A DNA stretch of 64,000 nucleotides from Bacteroidales bacterium (lineage in GTDB: Bacteria; Bacteroidota; Bacteroidia; Bacteroidales; WCHB1-69): assembly GCA_017395245.1 (NCBI GenBank), contig JAFPVR010000109.1, forward strand, positions 1 to 64,000, written 5' to 3'. The notes beneath the pieces were generated by a model. The model did not search any database. It was given only the letters and a program-made list of their open reading frames with translations, and was not told the DNA's origin. Below, in pieces: positions 34,810 to 44,237 of the stretch. The translations under genes and the position numbers were made by a program. Each line of letters starts with the position of its first letter. Position 1 is the stretch's first letter.

Positions 34810-37416
34810 TTGGTTAAAAAATTATACACACTGGATTTTTCATATTTATGGACGCTTCTTATAGCGTTCACATTCAGTGTGTTGTGCCTTGACGCGACGG
34901 CGCAGGCCCCCAAGTCCAGACGGCCGGCGCGGGCCCATACCGACACCACCGCACGCGCCCTGCCCCGCCCCGAATCCGCGCCTGCCGACTCCGTTTCTCC
35001 CGCTTCCCCGAAGGTCATCTCCCCCAACGCCATCTCCTCCACGGTCGAGTACAGCGCGAAAGACTCCGTCGTCAACGACCTGCAGAACCGCTACACCTAC
35101 CTCTTCGGTGATGCCGTAGTGAAATACGAAGACATGGAGCTCCGCGCCGACTACATCGAAATCGACTTCAAAAACAGCGAGTTATATGCCAGCGGCGTGG
35201 CCGACTCCACTGGGCGACTGCACGGAACCCCCGTCTTCATCCAGACCGACGCCAACTACCATGCCCGCGAAATCAAGTACAACTTCCAGACCAAGAAGGG
35301 CAAGATCACGCACGTCATCACCACGCAGGACGACGGCTACATCCACGGCGAGCAGGTCAAGAAGATGGGCGACAACGTGGCTTACATCAAAAAGGGCAAA
35401 TACACCACCTGCGAGCTCGACGACCCTCACTTCGAGATCTCGTTCTCCAAAGCCAAGGTCATCCAGCACGACAAAATCCTCATCGGGCCGGCCTACCTGA
35501 GCTTCACCGGCGTCCCCACCCCGCTCGCGCTGCCCTTCGGTTTCTTCCCGTTAGACTCCAAGCACAAATCCGGTTTGGTGATGCCCTCCTTCGGACAGGC
35601 CAACACCATGGGCTTCTACCTCAACGACTTAGGTTTCTACTTCGCTATCAACGACAATGTCGACCTGCTGCTTTCGGCCGACATCTACACGCGCGGCAGC
35701 TGGGGTTTGAAGGCCAAGTCGAACTACGCGTTCCGCTACAAGTGCGCCGGTGCCGTGGAACTCGGTTACTCGCGCATCCTCACTGGCGACCGCATCGACA
35801 CCGCAAACTTCAAAAAGTCAAATAGTTATAAGATCTATTGGGACCACAAGCAGGACAGTAAGTCGCACCCGCGCACCCGCTTCACCGCCCACATCGACGT
35901 GCAGAGTTCCAACTACGCCAAATACACGATGACCTCAGCGGAAGACTACCTCTCGAACCAGTTCACCTCCACGGTCAACCTCTCCACCTCCGCCGCCGAC
36001 TTCTTCTTCGTGGACGCCACCGTCTCCTACTCGCAGAACACCAGTACCCACGCCGTCAACCTCAAACTGCCGAACCTCAACATGTCTGTAGCGCAGTTCT
36101 ACCCCTTCCGCAAGAAAAACAAGGTCGGACAGCTGAAATGGTACGACAATATTTCCCTGAAGTGGACGTCGCAGCTCATCGGGCAGATCAACACCGCCGA
36201 CTCGCTCTTCTTCAAGCCCATCACGTGGCAACACTTCGAGACCGGCATGATGCACATCATCCCGCTCACCATCCCCATCAAGATTGCCAAGACCATCAAC
36301 TGGAACACCAACGTCACATTCACCGAAAAGTGGTACCTGCAGCACTACACGCGACACATGGAATGGGACACGGCAGTTTCCCAGACTCCAGTGCTGGTGC
36401 AAGACTTCAACCGCAAGTTCGGCGCGGTACACGACCTCTCCATCTCCTCCAACCTAACCACCAAGGTCTATGTGATGTTCGCCTTCAAGAAAGGCGGGGC
36501 CGTCCGCCACATTATCACCCCGACGCTGAACTTCACTTTCCAGCCGGTGCTCAACGGTCGCCACAACGCGCAGTTCGTCAACCCGATGACCGGCGAGATC
36601 GTGGAGTACAACTATTACGACAACTCCATTTTCGGACCCGGAACCAGCCGGATGTCGGCGCGGGCGCAGGTTTCGTTCGGCAATAACCTGGAAATCAAGG
36701 TGCGGTCGAAGAAGGACACCATCACGGGGATGAAAAAGATACCCCTCATCGACAACTTCAACATCTCCATGTACTATGATTTCGCCGCCGACTCCATGAA
36801 CTGGTCCACGCTCACCATGTCGGGCCGCAGCACCCTCTTCAAGCAGCTCTACCTTACATACAGCTTCATCTTCGACCCCTACAGCATCAACAACGAAGGG
36901 CGGCGCGTGAACGTCACCGAGTGGGACGCCAACCACCGGTTGCTGCGCTTCTCGTCGGGAACCTACAGTATCTCCCTGAACTACCGCATCGACCAGAACA
37001 CCTTCCCGTCGAAGGACCCGGAGCGGCAGAAGTCGCGGCTGCCGTGGTCGCTGACCTTCAACTACTCGTTCACCTACGGCATCAACGACAACCTGGACTA
37101 CTACCGGCTCATCTACTACGGCGAGGATTTGAAACCCTACAAGAACAACATGGTGCACACGTTGAACGTGAACGGCGAAATTTATATCACGAAGAAGTGG
37201 AAAGTGGGCTTCACCACCGGCTATGATTTCGTGCAGAAGTCGCTGTCATACACGTCGATCGATGTCTACCGCGACATGCACTGCTGGGAGATGAGCTTCA
37301 ACTGGATTCCCACGGGGTATCGGCGGGGATGGAAGTTCACCGTCAACGTGAAGTCCTCGACCTTGCGCGACGTCTTGAAACTTCCGCTGCACCAAGACTT
37401 CCGGAGCAATCTGTAA
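34810..37416 (+). CDS. lptD: LptD-like LPS assembly outer membrane protein
   Basis: An 868-residue protein. It has an N-terminal hydrophobic signal (WTLLIAFTFSVLCLDATAQA), a Pro/Ser-rich linker and an OstA/LptA-like beta-jellyroll (about 75-215, YLFGDAVVKYEDMELRADYI ... GRLHGTPVFIQTDA) followed by the large LptD beta-barrel (from about 230, PLALPFGFFPLDSKHKSGLV). LptD inserts lipopolysaccharide into the outer leaflet. No ATG fits the signal peptide; the start used is a TTG, and a different rare start nearby is possible. Cysteines are few, as in other Bacteroidetes LptD proteins. Confidence 0.88.
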   Translation: MVKKLYTLDFSYLWTLLIAFTFSVLCLDATAQAPKSRRPARAHTDTTARALPRPESAPADSVSPASPKVISPNAISSTVEYSAKDSVVNDLQNRYTYLFGDAVVKYEDMELRADYIEIDFKNSELYASGVADSTGRLHGTPVFIQTDANYHAREIKYNFQTKKGKITHVITTQDDGYIHGEQVKKMGDNVAYIKKGKYTTCELDDPHFEISFSKAKVIQHDKILIGPAYLSFTGVPTPLALPFGFFPLDSKHKSGLVMPSFGQANTMGFYLNDLGFYFAINDNVDLLLSADIYTRGSWGLKAKSNYAFRYKCAGAVELGYSRILTGDRIDTANFKKSNSYKIYWDHKQDSKSHPRTRFTAHIDVQSSNYAKYTMTSAEDYLSNQFTSTVNLSTSAADFFFVDATVSYSQNTSTHAVNLKLPNLNMSVAQFYPFRKKNKVGQLKWYDNISLKWTSQLIGQINTADSLFFKPITWQHFETGMMHIIPLTIPIKIAKTINWNTNVTFTEKWYLQHYTRHMEWDTAVSQTPVLVQDFNRKFGAVHDLSISSNLTTKVYVMFAFKKGGAVRHIITPTLNFTFQPVLNGRHNAQFVNPMTGEIVEYNYYDNSIFGPGTSRMSARAQVSFGNNLEIKVRSKKDTITGMKKIPLIDNFNISMYYDFAADSMNWSTLTMSGRSTLFKQLYLTYSFIFDPYSINNEGRRVNVTEWDANHRLLRFSSGTYSISLNYRIDQNTFPSKDPERQKSRLPWSLTFNYSFTYGINDNLDYYRLIYYGEDLKPYKNNMVHTLNVNGEIYITKKWKVGFTTGYDFVQKSLSYTSIDVYRDMHCWEMSFNWIPTGYRRGWKFTVNVKSSTLRDVLKLPLHQDFRSNL

Positions 37417-37513
37417 GTTAAGGACTCTGGGCTATATGATTTCGAATCTTACGCGAATAATAAAACGGATAGTATTATTTCTGAACAAAACCTATCCTTA
37501 TTGTTTTTTTTCC

Positions 37514-37521
37514 TACTTTTG
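37514..37521 (+). promoter_or_regulatory. TAnnTTTG promoter element for type II RM pair
   Basis: TACTTTTG matches the Bacteroidetes -7 consensus and lies 29 bases before the methyltransferase start codon. Confidence 0.6.
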
Positions 37522-37550
37522 CACTCTGATTTTGAAATAAAATATTCAAC

Positions 37551-38720
37551 ATGGATTTTATAGATTTGTTTTCCGGTGCAGGTGGTCTTTCGGAAGGGCT
37601 TAAAGAAGCAGGGTTTCACCCCCTTTTTGCCAACGATGTTGTATCCACATACGCTATCACTTATAAACAGAACCATCCGGGAACCAAAGTAACAACAGCG
37701 GACATTCGGACGCTTGATGCAGAACAAATACGAAAAGACTTAGGCATTGAACGCGGGCAGCTTGATTTGATGGCTGGCGGTCCCCCATGTCAAGGTTTCA
37801 GCATCAATGCCCCAGTGCGCAGCAAGAACGATGCCCGCAATCATCTGTTCAAAGAGTATCTTCGTTTTGTGGATGCTTTTGCCCCTCGCTTCGTACTCAT
37901 TGAAAACGTTCCTGGATTAGTATCATTTGAACATGGCGAAACCCTTAACGCCATCTTGATGTCATTAAGCGATCTTGGTTATGGGGTTGACGTACGTATT
38001 CTCGGAGCAGCTTATTACGGCGTTCCTCAGATGCGTTGGCGTACTTTCATAATCGGAAGTCGAGGTTCTGAACTCCCAACCAACGCGTTTCCTTCGCCCA
38101 TATATCATGCGCCAATCAAACCCAACTTTACGACCACCTACAACGGTCGACAATTAGTTCAACTGCCTAATAGCGAATTGGAGGCTAAATTCACAACCGT
38201 ACGCGAGGCCATTGGTGATTTGCCCCCTCTGAAAAGTGGTGTGCGCGGCTTGCGAGTGAAAAAATATGCATGCGAGCCTTTTTGCGAATATCAAGTAAGA
38301 TCCCGTATTGGGTCGTCAGGAGTTTATAATCATGAAGCACCGCGTCTCGCCCCCATCAATTTGGAACGCCTGAAATATATCAAACCCGGTGGCAATTGGA
38401 CTGACATTCCCGAGGATTTGCTTCCCAAGGGCATGAAACAAGCGAATAAAGGTGACCACACGAAACGGTATGGACGAGTAGAAGCCGATGGCTTGGCATC
38501 AACTATTCTTACCAAATGCGACCCCCACTGGGGCGCTTACTTCCACTACGAACAAGATCGTTCTTTTACAGTACGTGAAGCCGCCCGAATCCAATCTTTC
38601 CCCGACCATTTCATCTTCTATGGCAACACCGCCGAGCAATTCGCACAGGTAGGCAATGCAGTGCCACCATTGTTGGCCCAAGCTGTCGGTTTGAGTATTA
38701 AAAACCTTTTAGAATCATAA
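37551..38720 (+). CDS. DNA (cytosine-5) methyltransferase of type II RM system
   Basis: A 389-residue C5 methylase with all conserved motifs in order: I DLFSGAGGLSEGLKEAGF (4-21), IV GGPPCQGFS with the catalytic Cys (about 80), VI LIENVPGL, VIII QMRWRTFIIGSR, IX near FTVREAARIQSFPDHF and X QVGNAVPPLLAQA. It transfers a methyl group from SAM to cytosine carbon 5 and protects host DNA from the nuclease encoded 7 bases downstream. Less GC-rich than lptD and dnaE on either side, which suggests acquisition. Confidence 0.93.
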   Translation: MDFIDLFSGAGGLSEGLKEAGFHPLFANDVVSTYAITYKQNHPGTKVTTADIRTLDAEQIRKDLGIERGQLDLMAGGPPCQGFSINAPVRSKNDARNHLFKEYLRFVDAFAPRFVLIENVPGLVSFEHGETLNAILMSLSDLGYGVDVRILGAAYYGVPQMRWRTFIIGSRGSELPTNAFPSPIYHAPIKPNFTTTYNGRQLVQLPNSELEAKFTTVREAIGDLPPLKSGVRGLRVKKYACEPFCEYQVRSRIGSSGVYNHEAPRLAPINLERLKYIKPGGNWTDIPEDLLPKGMKQANKGDHTKRYGRVEADGLASTILTKCDPHWGAYFHYEQDRSFTVREAARIQSFPDHFIFYGNTAEQFAQVGNAVPPLLAQAVGLSIKNLLES

Positions 38721-38727
38721 TCAAAAT

Positions 38728-39636
38728 ATGGCAGGATACATTTCAGAGTTTTTCGGCTATCGTTCCGAAGACAAAACAAAAAAAGCATTAAAAGCAGCTG
38801 CAAGCAAGACATGCCCCTTCATCGGCAGTTTCTGCACAAAAATACTCGCACGTAGCAAGGATATTGCAGGAGTCTGCACTGTCCGACAAAAGACTAAGGG
38901 ATCTCCAGATGTAATATGCTGTCCAATACGCCTATATGCAGAAAACTACAAAATGCTGCATGAGATAGCTCTCTTGGCCTTCAAGCAAGAGCTCGGTCTC
39001 TATGCTGGACGTTCTGCCATTGAGAAAGCCAAGAAAGAAGGGGCGGCCATTGCCGTATTTGGAAAAGGTTGGGGAGGTGAACTTCGACTTCCTCAACGTC
39101 GTGGAACAGGTTCTTATTTTGTCGACTGGGTATTAGCGCGTCTTGATGGCAAGGGAAACTTGGCAGAGTTCACCGCAATTGAAGTACAGACCATTGATAC
39201 GACTGGAAATTACCAAACAGCCAGAGATGCTTTACTTACGAAACGTGAGTTGGTAAGCGACACTGTAGGTTTGAATTGGGAAAACGTATCAAAACGAATA
39301 ATACCGCAAATCATCTACAAAGGACAAGTTCTCCAACGCGAAGAGCTTTGTCACACAGGGGTGTTCTTTGTGGCACCCGACCCCGTTTATCGTCGCGTAA
39401 TCGATCGTCTTGGGGGGAAAGACAAACTACCAACATTTCCGTCACAACCCGCAAGCATTCATTTTATTTCATACGATAAGGCAGGAGACAAGATAGATGG
39501 GGAAAACACTCCTTTAGGCATCATTGAGGAACTTTGTACAACTGTGTATAAAGTTCAAGAGGCTTTTTCTTCATTGACATTACCAGAAGCAGGTGTTTAC
39601 CAAGAAGCGATAACGAGGAGTCTTTACGGTAATTAA
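38728..39636 (+). CDS. NotI-like type II restriction endonuclease
   Basis: A 302-residue protein resembling NotI. The N-terminus has Cys29, Cys36, Cys50, Cys64 and Cys65 (CPFIGSFC, GVC, ICC); NotI has an iron-binding four-Cys motif in the matching region (known from its structure). The PD-(D/E)XK core is in GSYFVDWVLARLDGKG (Asp about 135) and FTAIEVQTIDTTGNY (E-x-Q variant). This supports a GC-rich target like that of NotI or EagI, but the target itself is an inference. It starts 7 bases after the methyltransferase, forming a standard RM pair. Confidence 0.8.
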   Translation: MAGYISEFFGYRSEDKTKKALKAAASKTCPFIGSFCTKILARSKDIAGVCTVRQKTKGSPDVICCPIRLYAENYKMLHEIALLAFKQELGLYAGRSAIEKAKKEGAAIAVFGKGWGGELRLPQRRGTGSYFVDWVLARLDGKGNLAEFTAIEVQTIDTTGNYQTARDALLTKRELVSDTVGLNWENVSKRIIPQIIYKGQVLQREELCHTGVFFVAPDPVYRRVIDRLGGKDKLPTFPSQPASIHFISYDKAGDKIDGENTPLGIIEELCTTVYKVQEAFSSLTLPEAGVYQEAITRSLYGN

Positions 39637-39654
39637 TTAAAACAATAAACAAAT

Positions 39655-42600
39655 ATGGGCAAATTCACACATCTCCATGTGCATACACAGTACTCGATTT
39701 TGGACGGCATGTCGGCGATTCCGGCGCTGATTGACAAGTGTTTGGCAAACGGCATGAACGCCATGGCCATCACCGACCACGGGGTGATGTACGGCATCAA
39801 GGAATTCTCCGACACCGTCAGCAAGAAGAACGGCAAAGTGAAGGACGAAATCAAAGATTTGGAGAAAAAGCTGCCGGAGCTGACCGACGAAGCGGAAATT
39901 GCGGAATGTCAGGCGAAAATAGACGCGTTGAAGCAGAAAATCTTCAAACCGATATTCGGATGCGAGGCGTATGTGGCGCGCAAGACAAAGACCAACCCCG
40001 AGGGCAGCCGTCTCGTGCATGAGCACAAGGAGAACGGCAGCGGATACCATCTCGTCGTGCTGGCCAAGAACGAGATTGGCTACCATAACCTCTGCAAAAT
40101 CATCTCGTTGGGCTGGATTGACGGCAAATACTACCGGCCCCGCATCGACCGCTCGTTGTTGGAGCAGTACCACGAGGGGCTGATTGTCTCCTCCGCTTGT
40201 CTGGCCGGAGAGGTGCCGCGCAACATCACCAACGGAGATTACGAGAAGGCCAAGGAGGCGGCACTGTGGTTCAAGAGCATCTTTGGAGACGACTACTATC
40301 TTGAAATACAACGACATAAAACCGACAAGCCCGGCGGCGATCGCACCGTATACGAGCAACAGAAAGTGGCCAACGAGGGCATCCTGCGCTTGGCCGCCGA
40401 GACCGGAATCAAGGTCATCGCCACCAACGACGTGCACTTTGTGAACGAGGAGGACGGCGAGGCCCACGACCGGCTCATCTGTCTGAGTACCGGCAAGAAA
40501 TTCGACGACACCGACCGCATGCACTACACCAAGCAGGAATGGCTGAAGACACCCGAGGAGATGGAGGCCATCTTCGCCGACGTGCCCGAGGCACTGGCCA
40601 ACACGCAGGAAATCGTCGATAAAGTCGAGGTTTATCAGCTGAAGCACGCCCCCATCATGCCAATGTTCGAGATTCCCGAGGAGTTCGGCACGGTTGAAAG
40701 CTACAAACAGAAATTCAGCGAGGAAGACCTCCGCGCCGAGTTCGAAAGCGACGAAGGCGGTAAAGGCCGAATCGAGAAGTTAGGCGGGCTGGAGCGCGTC
40801 TACCGTATCAAGTTGGAGGCCGACTACCTGCACAAACTCACCATGGAGGGCGCGGTACAGCGTTACGGCGACCCCGTGGATCCCGAAATCCTCGAACGCA
40901 TCGAGTTCGAGTTAGGGGTGATGCGCAACATGGGCTTCCCCGGCTACTTCCTCATCGTGCAGGACTTCATCGCAGCGGCCCGCGCCATGGGCGTCTCCGT
41001 GGGTCCGGGCCGTGGCAGCGCCGCCGGTTCCGTGGTCGCCTACTGCCTGAAAATCACAGATGTAGACCCGTTGAAGTACGACCTGCTGTTCGAGCGTTTC
41101 CTCAACCCCGACCGTATCTCCCTGCCCGATATCGATGTCGATTTCGACGACGAGGGCCGCTACAAAATCCTCGACTGGATCACCCAGAAATACGGCAAGG
41201 AGAAAGTGGCGCACATCATCACCTACGGCACCATGGCCACCAAATCGAGCCTCAAGGACGTGGCTCGCGTACACGACCTGCCCATCCCCGAGTCTGACCG
41301 CCTCACCAAGATGATTCCGGTGAAGTTCCCCGAGGATCCGAAAACCCACAAGGCCCCGAAAGTCAACATCCAGAGCTGTTTGGACAACGTGCCGGAGTTC
41401 AAGGCCGCCTACGACAGCAGTCCGCGGATTCACGACATCATCCACTATGCCAGCCAGTTGGAGGGAACCGTGCGACAGGTCGGCATCCATGCCTGCGGTG
41501 TCATCATCGGCGCCGACGACCTCACCAAGTTCGCGCCGCTTTCCACCGTGGAAGACAAGGAGGCGAAGGAGGACATCATCGTCACCCAGTACGAGGGCTC
41601 TGTCATCGAGGACGTGGGTCTCATCAAGATGGACTTCCTCGGCCTCTCCACGCTCACCATCCTCAAGGAGGCCATCTCCAACATCAAGAAATCCAAGGGG
41701 ATAGACGTGGACATCGACCACATTCCGCTTGACGACCCCGAGACCTACAAGCTCTACTGCGACGGCGACACCGTGGGTACGTTCCAGTTTGAATCCGGCG
41801 GCATGCAGAAGTACCTGCGCGAACTGCAACCTTCTACCTTTGAGGATCTTATCGCTATGAACGCCCTCTATCGTCCGGGCCCGATGGACTACATCCCGCA
41901 GTTCATTGACCGCAAGCAGGGCCGCGAAAAAATCGAGTACGACATCCCCGTCATGGAGAAATACCTGAAAGACACCTACGGCATCACCGTCTACCAAGAG
42001 CAGGTGATGTTGCTGTCGCGACTGTTAGCCAACTTCACACGCGGCGAGTCCGACACGCTGCGTAAGGCGATGGGCAAGAAACTGAAAGACAAGCTGGACG
42101 CGCTGAAGCCCAAATTCATCGAAGGCGGCAAAGCTAACGGCCACGAAGAGAAAACGTTGCAAAAGATTTGGGCCGACTGGGAGAAGTTCGCCTCCTACGC
42201 CTTCAACAAGTCGCACGCCACCTGCTACTCCTGGGTCGCGTACCAGACGGCCTACCTCAAGGCGCACTACCGCGCCGAGTACATGGCCGCCAACTTGACG
42301 AACAGCGTCACCGACATCAAGAAAATCACCACCTACATCGAGGACTGCCAGAAGAGCGGCATCACCGTCAAGGGGCCCGACATCAACGAATCGGACGAAA
42401 CCTTCACCGTGAACAAGGACGGTGATATCCGATTCGGTTTGGCGGCGTTGAAAGGGGTCGGGTTCAGCGCGGCGAGCAGCATCGTCAACGAGCGCAACGC
42501 CCACGGTCCGTACACCAGCATCATGGACTTCTTCGAGCGCGTGAACCTCGCCAGCTGCAACAAGCGCTGTCTTGAATCGCTCGCCTACGCAGGCGCGTTC

Positions 42601-43479
42601 GACTGCTTCAAAGACATCCACCGGGCACAATACTTCATTGTCAACGACAAGGGCCGCAACACCATCGACATGCTCATCTCCCGTGCCACCTCCAAGGAGA
42701 AGAACGCCGCCCAAATCGATATTTTCGCGGAAATGTCGGAAGAGGATGCTGGGCAAGTGGAGGACACGTTCGTTTTCCCGCAGTGTGACCCGTGGAACTA
42801 CTACGACCAGCTCAAATACGAAAAAGAAGTGGCCGGCTTCTTCATCTCGGGCCATCCGCTCAAGGAGTACCAAGTCATCATCGAAAGCTTTACCAATGCG
42901 GACATGTCCGTGATGGAGGACACCGAATTCCTGTCGCGCGCCGCACAGAGCGGCAAGGGCATCCAGGTGGCCGGCATTGTGAGCAGCGTCATGAGCGGCA
43001 TCAGCAAGACCGGCAACCCTTACGGCAAGGTAGTTTTGGAAGACAACAACGGCACGTGGACGTGGTTCCTGCGCGGCTCCAACTTCCAGAAATTCGAATG
43101 GTTGCTGAAGACCGGCAACCGCGTGTTTGTCAACGCATCCGTGAAGCAGAACAGTTGGAAAGACAAGAACACCCACGAGGACGTGGTACGCTACGACGTG
43201 AACCCCGTGCAAATCTACCCGCTGAACGAAGTGTACGAAAAGCTCTGCAAGGGGGTGCAACTGCAGCTGCAGCTGAGCGACATCACGGCTTCTTTGGCGT
43301 TGAATATCAAGGACATGCTGGAGAAGCACTCCGGCAAGATTCCCTTCAACATCCGCATTTTCGAGCGTGACAAGGTCTTCTACTCCGACTTCTTCAACTT
43401 CGCCGCGAAGGTTGACCCCGAAAGTTTTGTCAGAGATTTCACGTTGCCGGCTGAGTATAAGTTGGTATTGGAAGGGTGA
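39655..43479 (+). CDS. dnaE: DNA polymerase III alpha subunit
   Basis: A 1274-residue replicative polymerase. PHP domain: KFTHLHVHTQYSILDG at the start and NAMAITDHGVMYG. Catalytic palm/fingers: SVGPGRGSAAGSVVAYCL and LPDIDVDFDDEGRYKILDW (three catalytic Asp) and SHATCYSWVAYQTAYLKAH. The C-terminal OB-fold (IQVAGIVSSVMSGISKTGNP) is present and the chain ends at a Pro-rich region. Normal length. It follows the NotI-like gene by 18 bases but is a core gene; no promoter motif was seen directly ahead, so it may depend on the upstream unit or on an unrecognised promoter. Confidence 0.95.
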   Translation: MGKFTHLHVHTQYSILDGMSAIPALIDKCLANGMNAMAITDHGVMYGIKEFSDTVSKKNGKVKDEIKDLEKKLPELTDEAEIAECQAKIDALKQKIFKPIFGCEAYVARKTKTNPEGSRLVHEHKENGSGYHLVVLAKNEIGYHNLCKIISLGWIDGKYYRPRIDRSLLEQYHEGLIVSSACLAGEVPRNITNGDYEKAKEAALWFKSIFGDDYYLEIQRHKTDKPGGDRTVYEQQKVANEGILRLAAETGIKVIATNDVHFVNEEDGEAHDRLICLSTGKKFDDTDRMHYTKQEWLKTPEEMEAIFADVPEALANTQEIVDKVEVYQLKHAPIMPMFEIPEEFGTVESYKQKFSEEDLRAEFESDEGGKGRIEKLGGLERVYRIKLEADYLHKLTMEGAVQRYGDPVDPEILERIEFELGVMRNMGFPGYFLIVQDFIAAARAMGVSVGPGRGSAAGSVVAYCLKITDVDPLKYDLLFERFLNPDRISLPDIDVDFDDEGRYKILDWITQKYGKEKVAHIITYGTMATKSSLKDVARVHDLPIPESDRLTKMIPVKFPEDPKTHKAPKVNIQSCLDNVPEFKAAYDSSPRIHDIIHYASQLEGTVRQVGIHACGVIIGADDLTKFAPLSTVEDKEAKEDIIVTQYEGSVIEDVGLIKMDFLGLSTLTILKEAISNIKKSKGIDVDIDHIPLDDPETYKLYCDGDTVGTFQFESGGMQKYLRELQPSTFEDLIAMNALYRPGPMDYIPQFIDRKQGREKIEYDIPVMEKYLKDTYGITVYQEQVMLLSRLLANFTRGESDTLRKAMGKKLKDKLDALKPKFIEGGKANGHEEKTLQKIWADWEKFASYAFNKSHATCYSWVAYQTAYLKAHYRAEYMAANLTNSVTDIKKITTYIEDCQKSGITVKGPDINESDETFTVNKDGDIRFGLAALKGVGFSAASSIVNERNAHGPYTSIMDFFERVNLASCNKRCLESLAYAGAFDCFKDIHRAQYFIVNDKGRNTIDMLISRATSKEKNAAQIDIFAEMSEEDAGQVEDTFVFPQCDPWNYYDQLKYEKEVAGFFISGHPLKEYQVIIESFTNADMSVMEDTEFLSRAAQSGKGIQVAGIVSSVMSGISKTGNPYGKVVLEDNNGTWTWFLRGSNFQKFEWLLKTGNRVFVNASVKQNSWKDKNTHEDVVRYDVNPVQIYPLNEVYEKLCKGVQLQLQLSDITASLALNIKDMLEKHSGKIPFNIRIFERDKVFYSDFFNFAAKVDPESFVRDFTLPAEYKLVLEG

Positions 43480-44035
43480 GTTTCGTCAGTCCGCCTTTGT
43501 TGCCCATCACGAACAGTTCCGTGTTGCCGTCGTTGGTTATCAGCTCCACATACAGCGGCTGGTTTTTCGTGAAACGCTGGCAGAGAAAACGGTCGCCGGG
43601 CTTTAGTTTGGCGTTTTCAGACGTAACCACCTCAAACAGACTGTTGCCTAAATATTTGAGTTTGCAGCGGCGGTTGGGATTCCATGCGATTTCCACTTGG
43701 TTATCGACATCCAAATCCTTGGTATAAAGCGATTTCGAGACCACGCGGTGCGATGACTGCACGCTTTCCACCTCGCAGTAGTCCGATACAAAGGTCTCCC
43801 AGTCGGGAAAGCCTACAAAGCGAGCGAGGATGTCGAGGGTGCTGGGGCGCACGGAAGCATAGCCTTCCACGTACCCCCAAAGCCGCTTCAGCGTGGATGC
43901 GCTGAGGGTCTCCTTCAGCCGTCCCTGGATTTCGCCCGACAGGAAGATGAAGTCGTTGGAGGTGGTCACCGTGTGGTTGGCCGACTCTTCCACGAGTTGG
44001 CGCATCAAAGTGATATGTTGCGGATTCACAGGCAT
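43439..44035 (-). CDS. Conserved Bacteroidetes protein with HTH-like segment
   Basis: A 198-residue soluble protein. The N-terminal part (about 12-75, SASTLKRLWGYVEGYASVRP and LDILARFVGFPDWETFVSDY) is typical of a family widespread in Bacteroidetes in which this segment looks helix-turn-helix-like; the C-terminal part (about 95-198) is a beta-rich domain (GDRFLCQRFTKNQPLYVELI). ATG at 44035 is used because a promoter TATTTTTG lies at 44057-44064. The longer frame to 44137 would run through it. Its end overlaps dnaE, tail to tail, by 41 bases. It shares the AGAACC operator with two other transcription units, so it may be part of one regulon or the regulator itself. Confidence 0.65.
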   Translation of the reverse strand: MPVNPQHITLMRQLVEESANHTVTTSNDFIFLSGEIQGRLKETLSASTLKRLWGYVEGYASVRPSTLDILARFVGFPDWETFVSDYCEVESVQSSHRVVSKSLYTKDLDVDNQVEIAWNPNRRCKLKYLGNSLFEVVTSENAKLKPGDRFLCQRFTKNQPLYVELITNDGNTELFVMGNKGGLTKLTLPIPTYTQPAT

Positions 44036-44056
44036 GGTTCTCAAAATTTGCAGCCG

Positions 44057-44064
44057 CAAAAATA
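44057..44064 (-). promoter_or_regulatory. TAnnTTTG promoter element for the 43439-44035 gene
   Basis: The minus strand reads TATTTTTG, 21 bases upstream of the chosen start codon. Confidence 0.6.
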
Positions 44065-44088
44065 GCAAACATTCGGATATAACGAACC

Positions 44089-44105
44089 GGTTCTTTTTCG
44101 GTTCT
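44089..44105 (-). promoter_or_regulatory. Operator candidate AGAACC-N5-AGAACC, copy 1
   Basis: On the minus strand the 17 bases read AGAACC-GAAAA-AGAACC. It is a direct hexamer repeat with an 11-base period. The inner hexamer ends 24 bases before the TAnnTTTG element of the 43439-44035 gene, replacing the -33 element. Two identical-in-layout copies occur at 45981 and 46220. Confidence 0.55.
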
Positions 44106-44122
44106 TTTCTGCAATCGCCGTT

Positions 44123-44150
44123 GTAGAGACGTGCCATGGCGCGTCTCTAC
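44123..44150. repeat. 28-base palindrome, copy A
   Basis: GTAGAGACG ... CGTCTCTAC with the centre GCCATGGC; one mismatched pair in an otherwise perfect inverted repeat. Confidence 0.8.
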
Positions 44151-44167
44151 TTTTATCGTTCGCCATT

Positions 44168-44195
44168 GTAGAGACGTTGCGCGCAACGTCTCTAC
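44168..44195. repeat. 28-base perfect palindrome, copy B
   Basis: GTAGAGACG ... CGTCTCTAC with the centre TTGCGCGCAA; perfectly self-complementary over 28 bases. It shares its nine outer bases on each side with copy A and could act as a bidirectional terminator or protein-binding site between the divergent genes. Confidence 0.85.
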
Positions 44196-44225
44196 CTTTG
44201 ACGTTCACCAACCGCCAAAAAATAT

Positions 44226-44233
44226 TATTTTTG
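44226..44233 (+). promoter_or_regulatory. TAnnTTTG promoter element for kinase
   Basis: TATTTTTG is only 5 bases ahead of the ATG at 44238, so the transcript would be leaderless or nearly so if this start is right. Confidence 0.5.
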
Positions 44234-44237
44234 CCGC

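Noticed and set aside
39655-43479. dnaE as part of the type II RM system
   Set aside because: It is only close to it (18 bases). The sequence is a standard core DNA polymerase III alpha subunit with GC-rich codon use.
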